Below are positions 18,781 through 27,437 of a DNA stretch of 64,000 nucleotides, in pieces. This DNA comes from Mucilaginibacter mali (GTDB lineage Bacteria; Bacteroidota; Bacteroidia; Sphingobacteriales; Sphingobacteriaceae), in assembly GCF_013283875.1 (NCBI RefSeq), contig NZ_CP054139.1, positions 372,001-436,000 on the forward strand, given 5' to 3'. The notes below the pieces were generated by a model. The model was given only the letters and a program-made list of their open reading frames with translations. It ran no database searches and was not told the origin of the DNA. The position numbers were made by a program, and so were the translations under genes. Every line of letters begins with the position of its first letter. Within the stretch, counting starts at the first letter, position 1.

Positions 18781-19182
18781 ATGAAAAAGATATTAATGTT
18801 ACTAACGCTTGCGGTAATGATAATTGCCGTAAGTGCCCTTACACCCGCAGGTTACGCCCTGTGCCAGGATGGCAAAATTGTTCACCCCAAAACAGCTATG
18901 GCAGCGGCCGACCTGACCACTCTGTTAAACAACATTCGCGGCAAGGCCAATGATGCCGAAAAGCTAACCGTTTTAAAGGATGGCCTTAAAGATAAAGGTG
19001 TTACTGTAGACCAGGTGATCACCCTGTTAAACCAGTTTAATGAGGATGCCAAGCTGGAAGGGGCTATCTATGCCTTTCAGTTCACCACCGATTATAAAAA
19101 GTACGATAAGGTGCAGGACCTTTTCGGCAAGGAAGAGAACAAGCACCGCTTGCAGGATTATGTAGATAAGCATAGGAGATAG
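18781..19182 (+). CDS. DUF4476 protein, secreted (copy 2)
   Basis: 133 aa, with an N-terminal hydrophobic export signal (about 1-20) and the same helical domain as the preceding gene: DAEKLTVLKDGL, VTVDQVITLLNQF, EDAKLEGAIYAFQFT and YDKVQDLFG. The pair probably arose by tandem duplication and is likely cotranscribed. Function unknown. Confidence 0.72.
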   Translation: MKKILMLLTLAVMIIAVSALTPAGYALCQDGKIVHPKTAMAAADLTTLLNNIRGKANDAEKLTVLKDGLKDKGVTVDQVITLLNQFNEDAKLEGAIYAFQFTTDYKKYDKVQDLFGKEENKHRLQDYVDKHRR

Positions 19183-19495
19183 GATATCGTATCAGACGAA
19201 AAAAACGGAGAACGGTTTCGTTTTTCGTTAAAGTTACAGGCCAAATCAGTAGGCATGTATGTTAACACCAATTTTGTTTAAAATTGATTTGTTGCTGATT
19301 ATCAGATATTTATGACAATGTAACATGTATTAGGTTGATTTTTAAATTAATCAATTGATTATCAGTTTGTTAACTTATAAAAATGTCCGAATTATGTTAC
19401 ATTGTGTTACATTTTGTTAACCCTAAGCCTGATTTTGACGGAGGGGTTGAAGCTTAAGAATAAGCCATAGGGTAAAGGGCAATTGAGATATAAAT
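19183..19495. other. 313-bp gap with several small repeats
   Basis: No coding frame is supported. It holds ACAATGTAACAT (19315-19326) and its exact complement ATGTTACATTGT (19394-19405), a second GTTACATTTTGTTAA just after, and TGATTATCAG twice, 60 bp apart (19296, 19356). ACGAAAAA (19196) and TTTTTCGT (19220) could form a weak terminator after the DUF4476 pair. Confidence 0.5.
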
Positions 19496-19828
19496 ATGGA
19501 AATAACCTGGAACGATTTTGAAAAGGTAGAGTTACGCGCGGGGACTGTGCTGGAAGTACTGGATTTCCCGGAAGCACGCAAGCCGGCCTATAAATTAAGG
19601 GTTGATTTTGGCGAATACGGCATCCGCTGGTCAAGCGCTCAGATCACTAAGCATTATACCAAAGAGGAATTGGTGGGGCGGCAGATCGTCGGCGTAACCA
19701 ATTTCCCTAAAAAGCAGATCGCTAATTTTATGTCGGAATTTTTGGTGACCGGCTTTGCCGACGAAAATGGCGATATCGTTTTAACAGCCATTGAAAAGCC
19801 GGTGCCCAATGGCAGTAAACTGATATAG
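19496..19828 (+). CDS. csaA: CsaA-type tRNA-binding domain protein
   Basis: 110-aa protein consisting of one OB-fold tRNA-binding domain, as in CsaA. Family landmarks are [23 protein letters not shown] at the start, [13 protein letters not shown], and [22 protein letters not shown] in the middle. Bacillus CsaA has chaperone-like activity; the natural role is not settled. One base separates its stop from the next start; with sdpI-like and tadA it forms a tight three-gene operon. Confidence 0.9.
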   Translation: MEITWNDFEKVELRAGTVLEVLDFPEARKPAYKLRVDFGEYGIRWSSAQITKHYTKEELVGRQIVGVTNFPKKQIANFMSEFLVTGFADENGDIVLTAIEKPVPNGSKLI

Positions 19829-19829
19829 T

Positions 19830-20210
19830 ATGCATTGGATAGAATGGTTCATCGGTCCCCAATTAATTGGCGTGGTATTTCTGCTGGCAGGCTTTATTCA
19901 AAAAAAGTATCCGCCTAAAAAGATCAACAACTATTACGGCTACCGCATGCCATCGGCTATGAAAAACCAGGAAACCTGGGACGAAGCCAACCGTTTTTCT
20001 ACCGCTTATATGATAAAGGCAGGTATGGTGTTAATAGTTACGGGTTTTTTGGTCACCTTGCTGCTTTACTGTATCCCAATGCCGCAAAAATTTAAGGCGG
20101 TCACGCTATTTTTAGTAATTTTGGCCGCCGGGATGGGGAGCGCTATCAGCATGATCATGGCTACGGAAAAGCATCTCAGCAAAACTTTTGACGATAGAAA
20201 ATACCAATGA
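19830..20210 (+). CDS. SdpI-family membrane protein
   Basis: 126 aa with three hydrophobic segments (about 9-25, 68-88 and 90-112). The segment NNYYGYRMPSAMKNQETWDEAN is broken here as NYYGYR plus SAMKNQETWDEAN, the signature of the SdpI/YfhL family. Founding members protect Bacillus from the SdpC toxin, but most homologues have unknown roles. It overlaps tadA by four bases (ATGA). Confidence 0.82.
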   Translation: MHWIEWFIGPQLIGVVFLLAGFIQKKYPPKKINNYYGYRMPSAMKNQETWDEANRFSTAYMIKAGMVLIVTGFLVTLLLYCIPMPQKFKAVTLFLVILAAGMGSAISMIMATEKHLSKTFDDRKYQ

Positions 20211-20686
20211 GATATGTGAGTTTTGACGGTGAGGATACCATATCGCCCGATGATTTTTTTATGGCCGAGGCCCTGCGCGAAGCGAGGTTAGCATTAGCTG
20301 AAGACGAAATACCAATAGGTGCAGTTGTAGTTTGCCAGGGCAAGATCATTGGCCGGGGCCATAATCTTACCGAGCGGCTGAACGATGTATCGGCCCATGC
20401 CGAAATGCAGGCGCTTACCGCAGCAACCAATTATATCGGCGGTAAATACCTGAAAGATTGCACGCTGTATGTAACCATGGAACCCTGCGTGATGTGTGCC
20501 GGCGCCAGCTACTGGTTCCAGGTGGGCAAAATAGTTTTCGGGGCCTATGATACCAAGCTGGGATTTGGACGGCTAAATCAAAAGATCACCCATCCTAAAA
20601 CTATCATCACCGGCGGCATCCGCGAAAATGAATGCGGCGAACTGGTGCGCAATTTTTTTAAAAAGAAGCGCGAGCGGAAAGGCTAA
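20207..20686 (+). CDS. tadA: tRNA-specific adenosine deaminase
   Basis: Deaminates A34 of tRNA-Arg(ACG) to inosine. 159 aa. The zinc site is complete: H-A-E in SAHAEMQAL (catalytic Glu) and PCVMC in EPCVMCAGA. The GAVVV block and the C-terminal FFKKKRERK helix match TadA. The start overlaps the previous gene; a second in-frame ATG at 20261 (MAEALREA) would give the core domain only, so the N-terminus is uncertain by 18 residues. Confidence 0.93.
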   Translation: MRYVSFDGEDTISPDDFFMAEALREARLALAEDEIPIGAVVVCQGKIIGRGHNLTERLNDVSAHAEMQALTAATNYIGGKYLKDCTLYVTMEPCVMCAGASYWFQVGKIVFGAYDTKLGFGRLNQKITHPKTIITGGIRENECGELVRNFFKKKRERKG

Positions 20687-20732
20687 CCATCAACCGGCCA
20701 AACGTTAACTTTTGTTAAATCTGCCCCGGTAA

Positions 20733-20763
20733 TTTGTACAGGCGCATTATAGTAATATTTTTG
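20733..20763 (+). promoter_or_regulatory. Bacteroidota-type promoter, best match in the window
   Basis: TTTG at 20733-20736, exactly 19 bp, then TATTTTTG at 20756-20763 (TAnnTTTG). Transcription would start near 20770, about 100 bp before the propeller gene. Confidence 0.6.
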
Positions 20764-20870
20764 TTGTTTGAACAATTATTGCAGCGTTAGGCCGTTTTGC
20801 TATTTTATTATTGGGGAACTTTATTTTTAATTTTAAACAGCATATTATCTTAGCGCCATATATACCCCAA

Positions 20871-22337
20871 ATGAAATTACGCCACCTGTTATTCTTCGGT
20901 CTGCTCTATATATTTTTGCCCGCCATTAGTTTCGCGCAAAACCTTTTTTCAGAGAAAATTGGCATTTGCAGCGATGTTAAATATTGTATGGATTGCGGCG
21001 CGCCCAAAGCAACGGTAGATCCCTTTGTGCTGAACGATATTTGCGACCGCATGAACCTGCGTTATAATTTTAAGGGTGGTTACGGTAGCATTACCTTCCA
21101 GGTGTTGGTTGATTCTATCGGCAACAGCTGCGTGTTGAGCCATACCGATGTTTCGCACAACCAGCTATCGCGCGAGTTGATGGTAAGCCTGAATACCTGT
21201 ATCTGGCGCCCGGCCAGGGTTGATGGTAAAAAGGTAAACGCATCGGTAAATGTAATGTTTACCATTGCCGATGGACGCATCCGTGGCGAGATGGTCAGGC
21301 TTGATCTTACCGAACTAAAGCCTGCAGATAACCCTGTGGTTTATAACAAGCAATACCAATATCAAAACCCCTTGTTAAGCAGCTATAATTTCACCGCGCT
21401 GACCAAATACAACTCCCCGCTCCCCGATAACGTTAGCCAGGCCAGTATAGTTGATAAAACCGATACGCTATGGTATGCCACCACCGCCGGACTGGTGAAA
21501 TTTGACGGAAACGGCTTCTTCCCGGTAAATGGCACCAACTCGCCGTTTGCCGCCGCGCCCGATGTATCGGCCATAGCGGTTGATAAGGATAACTATAAAT
21601 GGATCTACGCCAACGCCAACGTTTACATGTATAACAACACCGGCGCAGGCTGGCAGATATTTAATCCGGAGCAATTTAAAATCGGTAAGCCCTACAGTAT
21701 TATCACCACAGCAACCGGCGAGGTGTTTATGCCTAACAGCAAGGGTCTGCTGATATTACGTAACGGCAAGTTCAGGCTGATCGATAACCAGGTGATATGG
21801 CAAATGCCATCAAATAATGTTTATTATGCCTATTATGATAAACGCGGCCGCCTGTGGATAGGTACATCAAAAGGCAGCGTAATGATAGACCGCGACCAAA
21901 AGGTTACCTCGTTTAACAAAACCAACACGCCCCTGGCCAATACCTGTATTACCAACGTAACCGAGGATGACAAGGGTAACCTGTACTTTTCGCTGCTGGC
22001 ATGCGAAAACCCGGGCAACGATAACGACGAAGAAGGCCTGGCCATTATGACTGCCGATGGCAAATGGTCGCATTATAACGATAAAAACTCGGGCATGCCG
22101 GCTAATCACGTAAACGCCCTGCTGTTTGATAAGCTGGAGCGTGTGCTATGGCTGGCCGTTGATAAAGCCGGCCTGGTGCGCTTTGATTTAAAGGGCGGCT
22201 GGGAGAATTATCACAACGGTAACTCACCGGTACCGGGGCCAAACGTTACCAGTTTGGCGCAGGATAATAAAGGGTTGATCTACGTGGCAACAACTAATGG
22301 CTTGTTGATGATGATGAAAAAAGGAGCGGGGCAGTAA
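20871..22337 (+). CDS. TonB-C domain plus regulator-type propeller protein, secreted
   Basis: 488 aa from ATG 20871. The frame opens at 20811, but 20871 gives a clean signal peptide (MKLRHLLFFGLLYIFLPAIS, cleavage near SFAQ). Residues about 55-135 look like a TonB C-terminal-type domain (GSITFQVLVDSIGNSCVLSH; TCIWRPARVDGKKVNASVNV). The rest is a beta-propeller with two-component-regulator repeats (LWYATTAGLVKFDG; RLWIGTSKGSV; LWLAVDKAGLVRFD). There is no kinase or DNA-binding part, so it is a stand-alone periplasmic or surface propeller. Role unknown; a sensor or scaffold is a guess. Confidence 0.7.
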   Translation: MKLRHLLFFGLLYIFLPAISFAQNLFSEKIGICSDVKYCMDCGAPKATVDPFVLNDICDRMNLRYNFKGGYGSITFQVLVDSIGNSCVLSHTDVSHNQLSRELMVSLNTCIWRPARVDGKKVNASVNVMFTIADGRIRGEMVRLDLTELKPADNPVVYNKQYQYQNPLLSSYNFTALTKYNSPLPDNVSQASIVDKTDTLWYATTAGLVKFDGNGFFPVNGTNSPFAAAPDVSAIAVDKDNYKWIYANANVYMYNNTGAGWQIFNPEQFKIGKPYSIITTATGEVFMPNSKGLLILRNGKFRLIDNQVIWQMPSNNVYYAYYDKRGRLWIGTSKGSVMIDRDQKVTSFNKTNTPLANTCITNVTEDDKGNLYFSLLACENPGNDNDEEGLAIMTADGKWSHYNDKNSGMPANHVNALLFDKLERVLWLAVDKAGLVRFDLKGGWENYHNGNSPVPGPNVTSLAQDNKGLIYVATTNGLLMMMKKGAGQ

Positions 22338-22344
22338 GCTTCGC

Positions 22345-22478
22345 GAATGTGCAAATGTGAGGATATGCAGATGTGCGAATGGAGAAATTCTCTTTAAAGA
22401 AAAACGCCCGGTCGCCGGGCGTTTTTTATTTGTATCAATCATTTGCACATCTGCATATACGCACATCTGCACATCCAT
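22345..22478. repeat. Inverted TGCAGATGTGC element around a terminator
   Basis: The left arm (about 22345-22380, with GATATGCAGATGTGCG) is repeated in reverse complement on the right (about 22442-22477, GCACATCTGCATATACG), enclosing the GC-rich terminator hairpin. It fills the gap between two convergent genes. Confidence 0.65.
22401..22427. terminator. Bidirectional rho-independent terminator
   Basis: AAAACGCCCGG (22401-22411), loop TCG, CCGGGCGTTTT (22415-22425), then more T. A-run on one side and T-run on the other suit both converging genes. Confidence 0.85.
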
Positions 22479-24250
22479 TACGGCAGTTCCGCCACTTCCG
22501 GTGTCATTTTCTCGCCGATCTGCTGGCGCCACATGGCGTAGTACAGTCCTTTTTGTTGGATCAGGTCGGTATGTTTGCCCGATTCGATGATATGGCCTTT
22601 TTCAAGCACGTAAATATTATCGGCATGCATAATGGTCGATAAACGGTGGGCGATCAGGATGGTGATATGATCCGTTTGATCGCTTACATCTTTAATAGTT
22701 TCGGTGATTTCTTCCTCGGTGATGGAATCCAACGACGAAGTAGCTTCGTCAAACACCAAAATATCCGGACGGCGCAGCAAGGCGCGGGCTATCGATAAAC
22801 GCTGTTTCTCGCCGCCTGAAACTTTTACACCACCCTCGCCTATCATGGTATCCAAACCCTTATCGGCACGGGCCAGCAGGCTTTGACAGGCCGCACGGTG
22901 CAACACGTTCATACACTCCTCATCCGTTGCTTCAGGGCGCACAAACAGCAGGTTCTCGCGGATAGTGCCCGAGAATAATTGCGTATCCTGTGTTACAAAG
23001 CCGATCTTTTCGCGCAATTGGTCAAGGTCTATCTCGCTGCTTTGAACTTTATTATAGCTAATATCGCCTTCCAGCGGCTGGTATAAACCTACCAAAAGCT
23101 TCACCAGTGTGGTTTTACCCGAACCCGATGGCCCGACAAAGGCGATGGTTTCGCCGCTGTTCACCTGGAAATTAATATGGTTAAGCGCGTTGCGGTTGGC
23201 TGTGAGGTGCTTAAAGCTTACATTGTTAAAGGTAAGTGTCTTCACCTGTTCGATAAGTACTGGTTTAGCCGGCTTTTTATCGATAGGTGTATTCAGTATC
23301 GCCTCGAAGTTACCTAACGATACCTGCGCCTCACGCCAGGACTGGATCACGTTGCCCAACTCCTGTAAGGGGTTAAACAAAAAGAAGGAATAAAAAAGGA
23401 ATTTAAAATAATTGCCCGGCGTAAGCGATCCTTTAAAGATCAGGATCAATAACACCAGCACCATACAACTACGTACAAAGTTTACCGTTGTGCCCTGAAT
23501 GAAGCTCATACTGCGCACATACTTTACCTTTTTTAGTTCCAGGTTCAGTATCTTATAAGTGGTTTTGTTCAAACGCTCAATTTCCTGTTTCACCAGGCCC
23601 AGGCTTTTGATCAATTCAATATTCCGTAAAGATTCGGTAGTGGAACCCGCCAGCGACGTTGTTTCGGCTACAATAGTGCGCTGAATGTTTTTAATACGCT
23701 TACTTAGCGCCGAACTTACAAAGCCAATAACCGGCAAAGCGGCAAAGTAAACCAGCGTAACCTTGTAATTAACACTTATAGAATAAAAAATAACAAACAG
23801 CATCCCCACCAGACTGATAAACAGGGTATTAATAAAGGAGGTGATGAATTTTTCGCTATCTGTACGCACTTTTTGCAGGATGCCCAAAGTCTCGCCGCTA
23901 CGCTGGTCTTCAAAAACCTGGTAGGGTAATTCAAGCGAGTGTTTTAAACCATCGGCGTACATTTTAGCGCCGGTTTTTTGGATAATGATATTGGTAAAAT
24001 AATCCTGAAAATTTTTAGCGATGCGCGATACCATGGCCGCCCCAATGGCCAGTCCTATCCATTTCAGCGCGCCGTGCAGGCGATAATCATAGCTCAGGTT
24101 TTTACCGTTCTTCGGTATCATGTAGTTATCTACAATGTTACCGGTGATCATAGGGTCTAACAGGGAGAAACCAATGTTAAAGGCTGCCAGCACTAAAGCC
24201 AGGGCAACCAGCCAACGGTGTTCTTTTAAATAGGATAAAAGCAACTTCAT
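22478..24250 (-). CDS. ABC transporter, fused permease and ATPase
   Basis: 590-aa half-transporter of the MsbA/Mdl exporter type; it should work as a dimer in the inner membrane. The N-terminal ~320 residues carry six membrane helices. The ATPase has Walker A GPSGSGKTTL (about 372-381), a Q-loop (FVTQDTQLFSGTI), signature VSGGEKQRLSIARAL, Walker B ILVFDEATSSLD and H-loop IAHRLST. The substrate cannot be read from sequence; lipid or peptide export are both known in the family. It starts just downstream of the frr terminator. Confidence 0.88.
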   Translation of the reverse strand: MKLLLSYLKEHRWLVALALVLAAFNIGFSLLDPMITGNIVDNYMIPKNGKNLSYDYRLHGALKWIGLAIGAAMVSRIAKNFQDYFTNIIIQKTGAKMYADGLKHSLELPYQVFEDQRSGETLGILQKVRTDSEKFITSFINTLFISLVGMLFVIFYSISVNYKVTLVYFAALPVIGFVSSALSKRIKNIQRTIVAETTSLAGSTTESLRNIELIKSLGLVKQEIERLNKTTYKILNLELKKVKYVRSMSFIQGTTVNFVRSCMVLVLLILIFKGSLTPGNYFKFLFYSFFLFNPLQELGNVIQSWREAQVSLGNFEAILNTPIDKKPAKPVLIEQVKTLTFNNVSFKHLTANRNALNHINFQVNSGETIAFVGPSGSGKTTLVKLLVGLYQPLEGDISYNKVQSSEIDLDQLREKIGFVTQDTQLFSGTIRENLLFVRPEATDEECMNVLHRAACQSLLARADKGLDTMIGEGGVKVSGGEKQRLSIARALLRRPDILVFDEATSSLDSITEEEITETIKDVSDQTDHITILIAHRLSTIMHADNIYVLEKGHIIESGKHTDLIQQKGLYYAMWRQQIGEKMTPEVAELP

Positions 24251-24261
24251 AGTTCAAAAAT

Positions 24262-24296
24262 AAAAAAGGGGATCGCATAAAATGCTCATCCCCTTT
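24262..24296 (-). terminator. Rho-independent terminator of frr
   Basis: AAAGGGGAT (24265-24273) pairs with ATCCCCTTT (24288-24296); on the minus strand the stem is followed by TTT-ATTTTT. It sits only 12 bp before the ABC transporter start. Confidence 0.75.
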
Positions 24297-24320
24297 AATT
24301 TGACATTTCGCTGTGCGAAA

Positions 24321-24884
24321 CTATACCGTCATGATATCTTTTTCTTTAGCGGCAATCAGTTGGTCTACTTTAGTAATATAAGCATCAACCAGTTTTTGCA
24401 CTTCGGCTTCGCCGGTTTTCATTTCGTCTTCTGATACGCCTTCTGCTTTTAGCTTACGGATCTTATCGTTAATATCCTTACGGATGTTGCGTACGGTAAC
24501 TTTACCGTTCTCGCCTTCCGATTTGGCTTTTTTCACCAGGTCGCGGCGGCGCTCTTCGGTAAGCGGGGGTACGTTGATGCGGATGATCACGCCATCGTTT
24601 TGCGGGTTAACGCCCAGGTTGGCCTCCATTATCGCTTTTTCGATAGGGCCCAGCAGGCTTTTTTCCCATGGCTGTATCACAATGGTTTTGGCATCAGGAG
24701 TATTTACACTACCTACCTGGCTTAAAGGGGTTGGCGAACCGTAGTAGTCAACTACAATGCCGTCGAGCATGGCAGGGTTGGCTTTGCCGGCACGTATTTT
24801 ACCTAATTCGTTATCGCAGTGGTCAACAGCCTTCTCCATCAGGCTTTTTGCATCAGTTAACTGTTTTTTAATGAGTTCGCTCAT
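24321..24884 (-). CDS. frr: Ribosome recycling factor
   Basis: RRF splits post-termination ribosomes with EF-G. 187 aa, the normal length, tRNA-like in shape. Landmarks: the N-terminal helix AKSLMEKAVDHCDNELGKIR, GKANPAMLDGI, YYGSPTPLSQVGSV, IQPWEKSLLGPIEKAI, NPQNDGVIIRINVPPLTEERR and the C-terminal DQLIAAKEKDIM. pyrH, its usual upstream neighbour, is absent. Confidence 0.96.
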   Translation of the reverse strand: MSELIKKQLTDAKSLMEKAVDHCDNELGKIRAGKANPAMLDGIVVDYYGSPTPLSQVGSVNTPDAKTIVIQPWEKSLLGPIEKAIMEANLGVNPQNDGVIIRINVPPLTEERRRDLVKKAKSEGENGKVTVRNIRKDINDKIRKLKAEGVSEDEMKTGEAEVQKLVDAYITKVDQLIAAKEKDIMTV

Positions 24885-24900
24885 GGTGAGATAGTTTTTG

Positions 24901-24930
24901 CAAAAATAGAAAAAAAGCGGAAAGCGGAAA
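24901..24930 (-). promoter_or_regulatory. Putative frr promoter
   Basis: On the minus strand TATTTTTG (24901-24908) matches TAnnTTTG, with TTTC 18 bp upstream. The box is 17 bp before the ATG, implying a leader of about 10 bases. Confidence 0.45.
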
Positions 24931-25074
24931 GACTAAACCAGAAAGCTTTTTGCGTTATAACAATGTTGGTTGCTTTGTGCTTTGAACTTTAAGCTTAACG
25001 CCTAAAACTGCATAAACGTATAAACCACCTCGTGCTGATAACGCAGGTATTGGTTGGTAATATGGTGAATAATC

Positions 25075-25572
25075 TTAACCATGGTGTTGTTGCGATGTAA
25101 GCTTATCAACCGCGTAGCCTTTGGCTTTGCAACGGGTTACAATTTCATCGTACAATTTTTTGTCGATAAATGGCTTGCGGCTCATGATGAACAGGAACTT
25201 ATGCTCGGGGTGGCCAACAACCACGTACTGGTAATCGTCGTCCAGTTCTATCACCCAATAATCAACTTTAAAGGGCCAAAGAAACTGTGCCTTCATTTCA
25301 CCGTCACCGTCCTTTTCAGGAAATAGTTTTGAGGTGTAGATTTTATCGTCGTCGCCCTTTTTGCAGGCGGTAAATACATTATAATAACCATCTTTATTGA
25401 GGGTGTAGGTTGTGGTGGTTTCTCTACTGCCCTTATCATATATGGTAGGTATCGAATAAAGCGAATACCACTTCCCGGCAAAGCGGCTCAGGTCTACCTT
25501 ATCTACTGGCTTATTGACCGGCGCGGCCAAAGCTGTATAAAAAAATATAAGCAGGGTGCATATCGCTTTCAT
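25075..25572 (-). CDS. Bacterial lipocalin (Blc-like)
   Basis: 165 aa with an N-terminal export signal (about 1-17; no lipobox cysteine, unlike E. coli Blc). The lipocalin G-x-W motif is in FAGKWYSLYSIP (about 31-42). Later strands YWVIELDDDYQYVVVGHP and FLFIMSRKP match Blc. Family members bind lysophospholipids or fatty acids in the envelope. The gene is single, with gaps of about 190 and 386 bp on its sides. Confidence 0.85.
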   Translation of the reverse strand: MKAICTLLIFFYTALAAPVNKPVDKVDLSRFAGKWYSLYSIPTIYDKGSRETTTTYTLNKDGYYNVFTACKKGDDDKIYTSKLFPEKDGDGEMKAQFLWPFKVDYWVIELDDDYQYVVVGHPEHKFLFIMSRKPFIDKKLYDEIVTRCKAKGYAVDKLTSQQHHG

Positions 25573-25618
25573 ATCATTATAAACGAGATAGATGGGTGGG
25601 TGGATTTGTGTACGGGTA

Positions 25619-25792
25619 ATTTAACCACAAAGGCCACAAAGATTTTTCACAAAGAATACAAAGATTTGATATCGGCTGGTTAACAATTGTTTTTAAGAAA
25701 GATATAAAAATTTATTAAGAAGCGTGATAAGCATCTTAGTGTTCTTTGTGGATAGGCATATATACATTTCTTTGTGTTCTTTGTGGTTAAAT
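25619..25792. repeat. CACAAAG inverted element
   Basis: The left arm TTAACCACAAAGGCCACAAA (25621 on) is repeated in reverse complement at the right (TTTGTGTTCTTTGTGGTTAA, 25771-25790) with two mismatches. Further CACAAAGAATACAAAG copies lie inside. This occupies the middle of the 386-bp lipocalin-trxA gap; the rest is AT-rich and holds the trxA promoter. Confidence 0.7.
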
Positions 25793-25904
25793 CTGTATAC
25801 TGCATAAAAGTCAGGAAAATACCGTTTGGTATATGACTAAAAGTCATAAAAGTTTAAATTAGTTATCCACACGTAATTAATTTGTCACATTGTCAGTTAG
25901 GGTA

Positions 25905-25936
25905 TTGTGGCAAGCTATTTGAATACTATATATTTG
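25905..25936 (+). promoter_or_regulatory. Putative trxA promoter
   Basis: TTG at 25905-25907 and TATATTTG at 25929-25936 (TAnnTTTG), ending 22 bp before the trxA ATG. Confidence 0.5.
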
Positions 25937-25958
25937 TTGAACTTAAAAATTAAATATC

Positions 25959-26276
25959 ATGGCTTTAGAAATTACTGACGCAAACTTTGAGGAGCTTGTG
26001 CTTAAATCTGATAAACCCGTATTGGTTGACTTTTGGGCAGAATGGTGTGGCCCTTGTAGAATGGTTGGCCCGGTAGTGGAAGAAATTGCAAAAGAATATG
26101 ACGGCAAAGCTGTTGTTGGCAAAGTAAACGTTGACAATAATCCCGGCATTTCAATGAAATTCGGTATCCGTAACATCCCTGCTTTACTGTTCTTTAAAAA
26201 CGGGGAAATTGTTGACAAGCAAATTGGTGCCGTACCAAAATCTGTATTAGCCGATAAACTGGTTAAGCAATTATAA
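25959..26276 (+). CDS. trxA: Thioredoxin
   Basis: 105-aa cytoplasmic disulfide reductase. The redox pair is C30-G-P-C33 within FWAEWCGPCRM; the buried D24 and the cis-proline in RNIPALLFF are present. No signal peptide. A promoter and a terminator bracket it as a single-gene unit. Confidence 0.96.
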   Translation: MALEITDANFEELVLKSDKPVLVDFWAEWCGPCRMVGPVVEEIAKEYDGKAVVGKVNVDNNPGISMKFGIRNIPALLFFKNGEIVDKQIGAVPKSVLADKLVKQL

Positions 26277-26303
26277 TATATATTCGTAATAAGTTTTTAA
26301 AGT

Positions 26304-26342
26304 AGAAAAGGATCGCCCGAATGTTCAGGCGGTCCTTTTTTG
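26304..26342 (+). terminator. trxA terminator
   Basis: AAAAGGATCGCCCGAA pairs with TTCAGGCGGTCCTTTT across a short TG loop (imperfect stem), ending in a T-run at 26335-26341. Confidence 0.75.
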
Positions 26343-26464
26343 TTTATGGGGCAGATTACAGGAGTAATAATTATGTTGTTTTTTAACTAAGATCAAAAAG
26401 GGTATAAAAGGTTAGCGGATCTCTCTCAGCCAATCGGTACAAGGTTTGCATTAGAAAGAGGTAT

Positions 26465-26884
26465 ATGAAGGACCTAAACATAATGATGATCGACGATAAT
26501 CCGATAGATCATCTCATCGTACAGCGGATATGTGAAAAAGAAAGCCTGTTTGGGCGTATAAAACACTATTATCATCCCGCCGAACCGCTGGAATTACTTA
26601 AAACTATTGGGAATAATATTGCCCAATTGCCGGATATTATTCTACTGGACCTGCATATCCCTATTATCAGCGGCTGGGAAATGCTGGATCATTTTGCGGA
26701 TATCCAGCGTATAGCCGGCAAACGCATAGATGTCCATGTCCTTTCAGATTCGCTGGACCACGCAGACCGGATCCGCAGCCAAAGCTATTCTTTTGTCCGC
26801 AACTTTTTTGTTAAGCCTTTAACAAGTTTAGCATTGCGGGAAATGCATCAGTATTATGCACAGTTTGCGGTTCTGCCTGTATAG
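26465..26884 (+). CDS. Stand-alone response-regulator receiver protein
   Basis: 139 aa, a single REC domain without output domain. Acidic pocket D10-D11 (MMIDDNP), phospho-acceptor Asp in IILLDLHIP (about 60), the switch Ser in HVLSDS and the Lys in FFVKPLTS. The layout resembles Rcp1-type receivers that pass phosphate to or from a kinase encoded elsewhere. No kinase gene is adjacent, so its partner is unknown. Confidence 0.85.
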   Translation: MKDLNIMMIDDNPIDHLIVQRICEKESLFGRIKHYYHPAEPLELLKTIGNNIAQLPDIILLDLHIPIISGWEMLDHFADIQRIAGKRIDVHVLSDSLDHADRIRSQSYSFVRNFFVKPLTSLALREMHQYYAQFAVLPV

Positions 26885-26997
26885 TATCGGTATCAGGGGA
26901 ATGAGTAAATATAACAGCTTTGACTGTTTAAGCATTTCTGTTTTGTTGGGGGATATTTTGTAAATTGCTGAATCAATTGTTAAAACCAACTATAAAC

Positions 26998-27393
26998 ATG
27001 TCGCAACCAGTTCATCCAGATTATATTAAAGCATCTAATCTTATTTTAATAACCTTAGTGTTATCTGTTATAAGTTCGTTTTTTACGCCTAACATTGGTA
27101 TTGTTACGCCGCTAATGAAAATAGGCGTGGTGATTTTATCAATAATCATCAATGGGTTGATCGCTTATTTTATCCGCAGAGGGAGCGAAACTGTTAAGTA
27201 CATACTTTTAATATTGTTGCTGTTTGGATTAGCCAGCATACCCATGATGATCAGTTTGTTTAAAACCAGGCCTGTGTCATCCATTATTAGCCTGGTATTA
27301 ATGGCCATACAGGTTTGGGTAATAGTGATCCTGTTTAAGATACCCAAACACAACATTAGTTACAAGCCAGAAAGAGGTCCCGATGCCGTGTAA
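26998..27393 (+). CDS. Small four-helix membrane protein, unknown
   Basis: 131 aa from ATG 26998; the frame stays open to a TTG at 26965, but the ATG (MSQPVHPDYIKASN) is the better start. Four hydrophobic segments (LILITLVLSVISSFF; IGVVILSIIINGLIAYFI; YILLILLLFGLASIPMMI; ISLVLMAIQVWVIVILF) with short loops and a charged tail. No family was recognised beyond general DoxX/DUF-like small membrane proteins. Function unknown. Confidence 0.65.
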   Translation: MSQPVHPDYIKASNLILITLVLSVISSFFTPNIGIVTPLMKIGVVILSIIINGLIAYFIRRGSETVKYILLILLLFGLASIPMMISLFKTRPVSSIISLVLMAIQVWVIVILFKIPKHNISYKPERGPDAV

Positions 27394-27437
27394 TTTGCAA
27401 TTATAAATGCCGCGAATTTTTAACCAGCCGATCAAGG

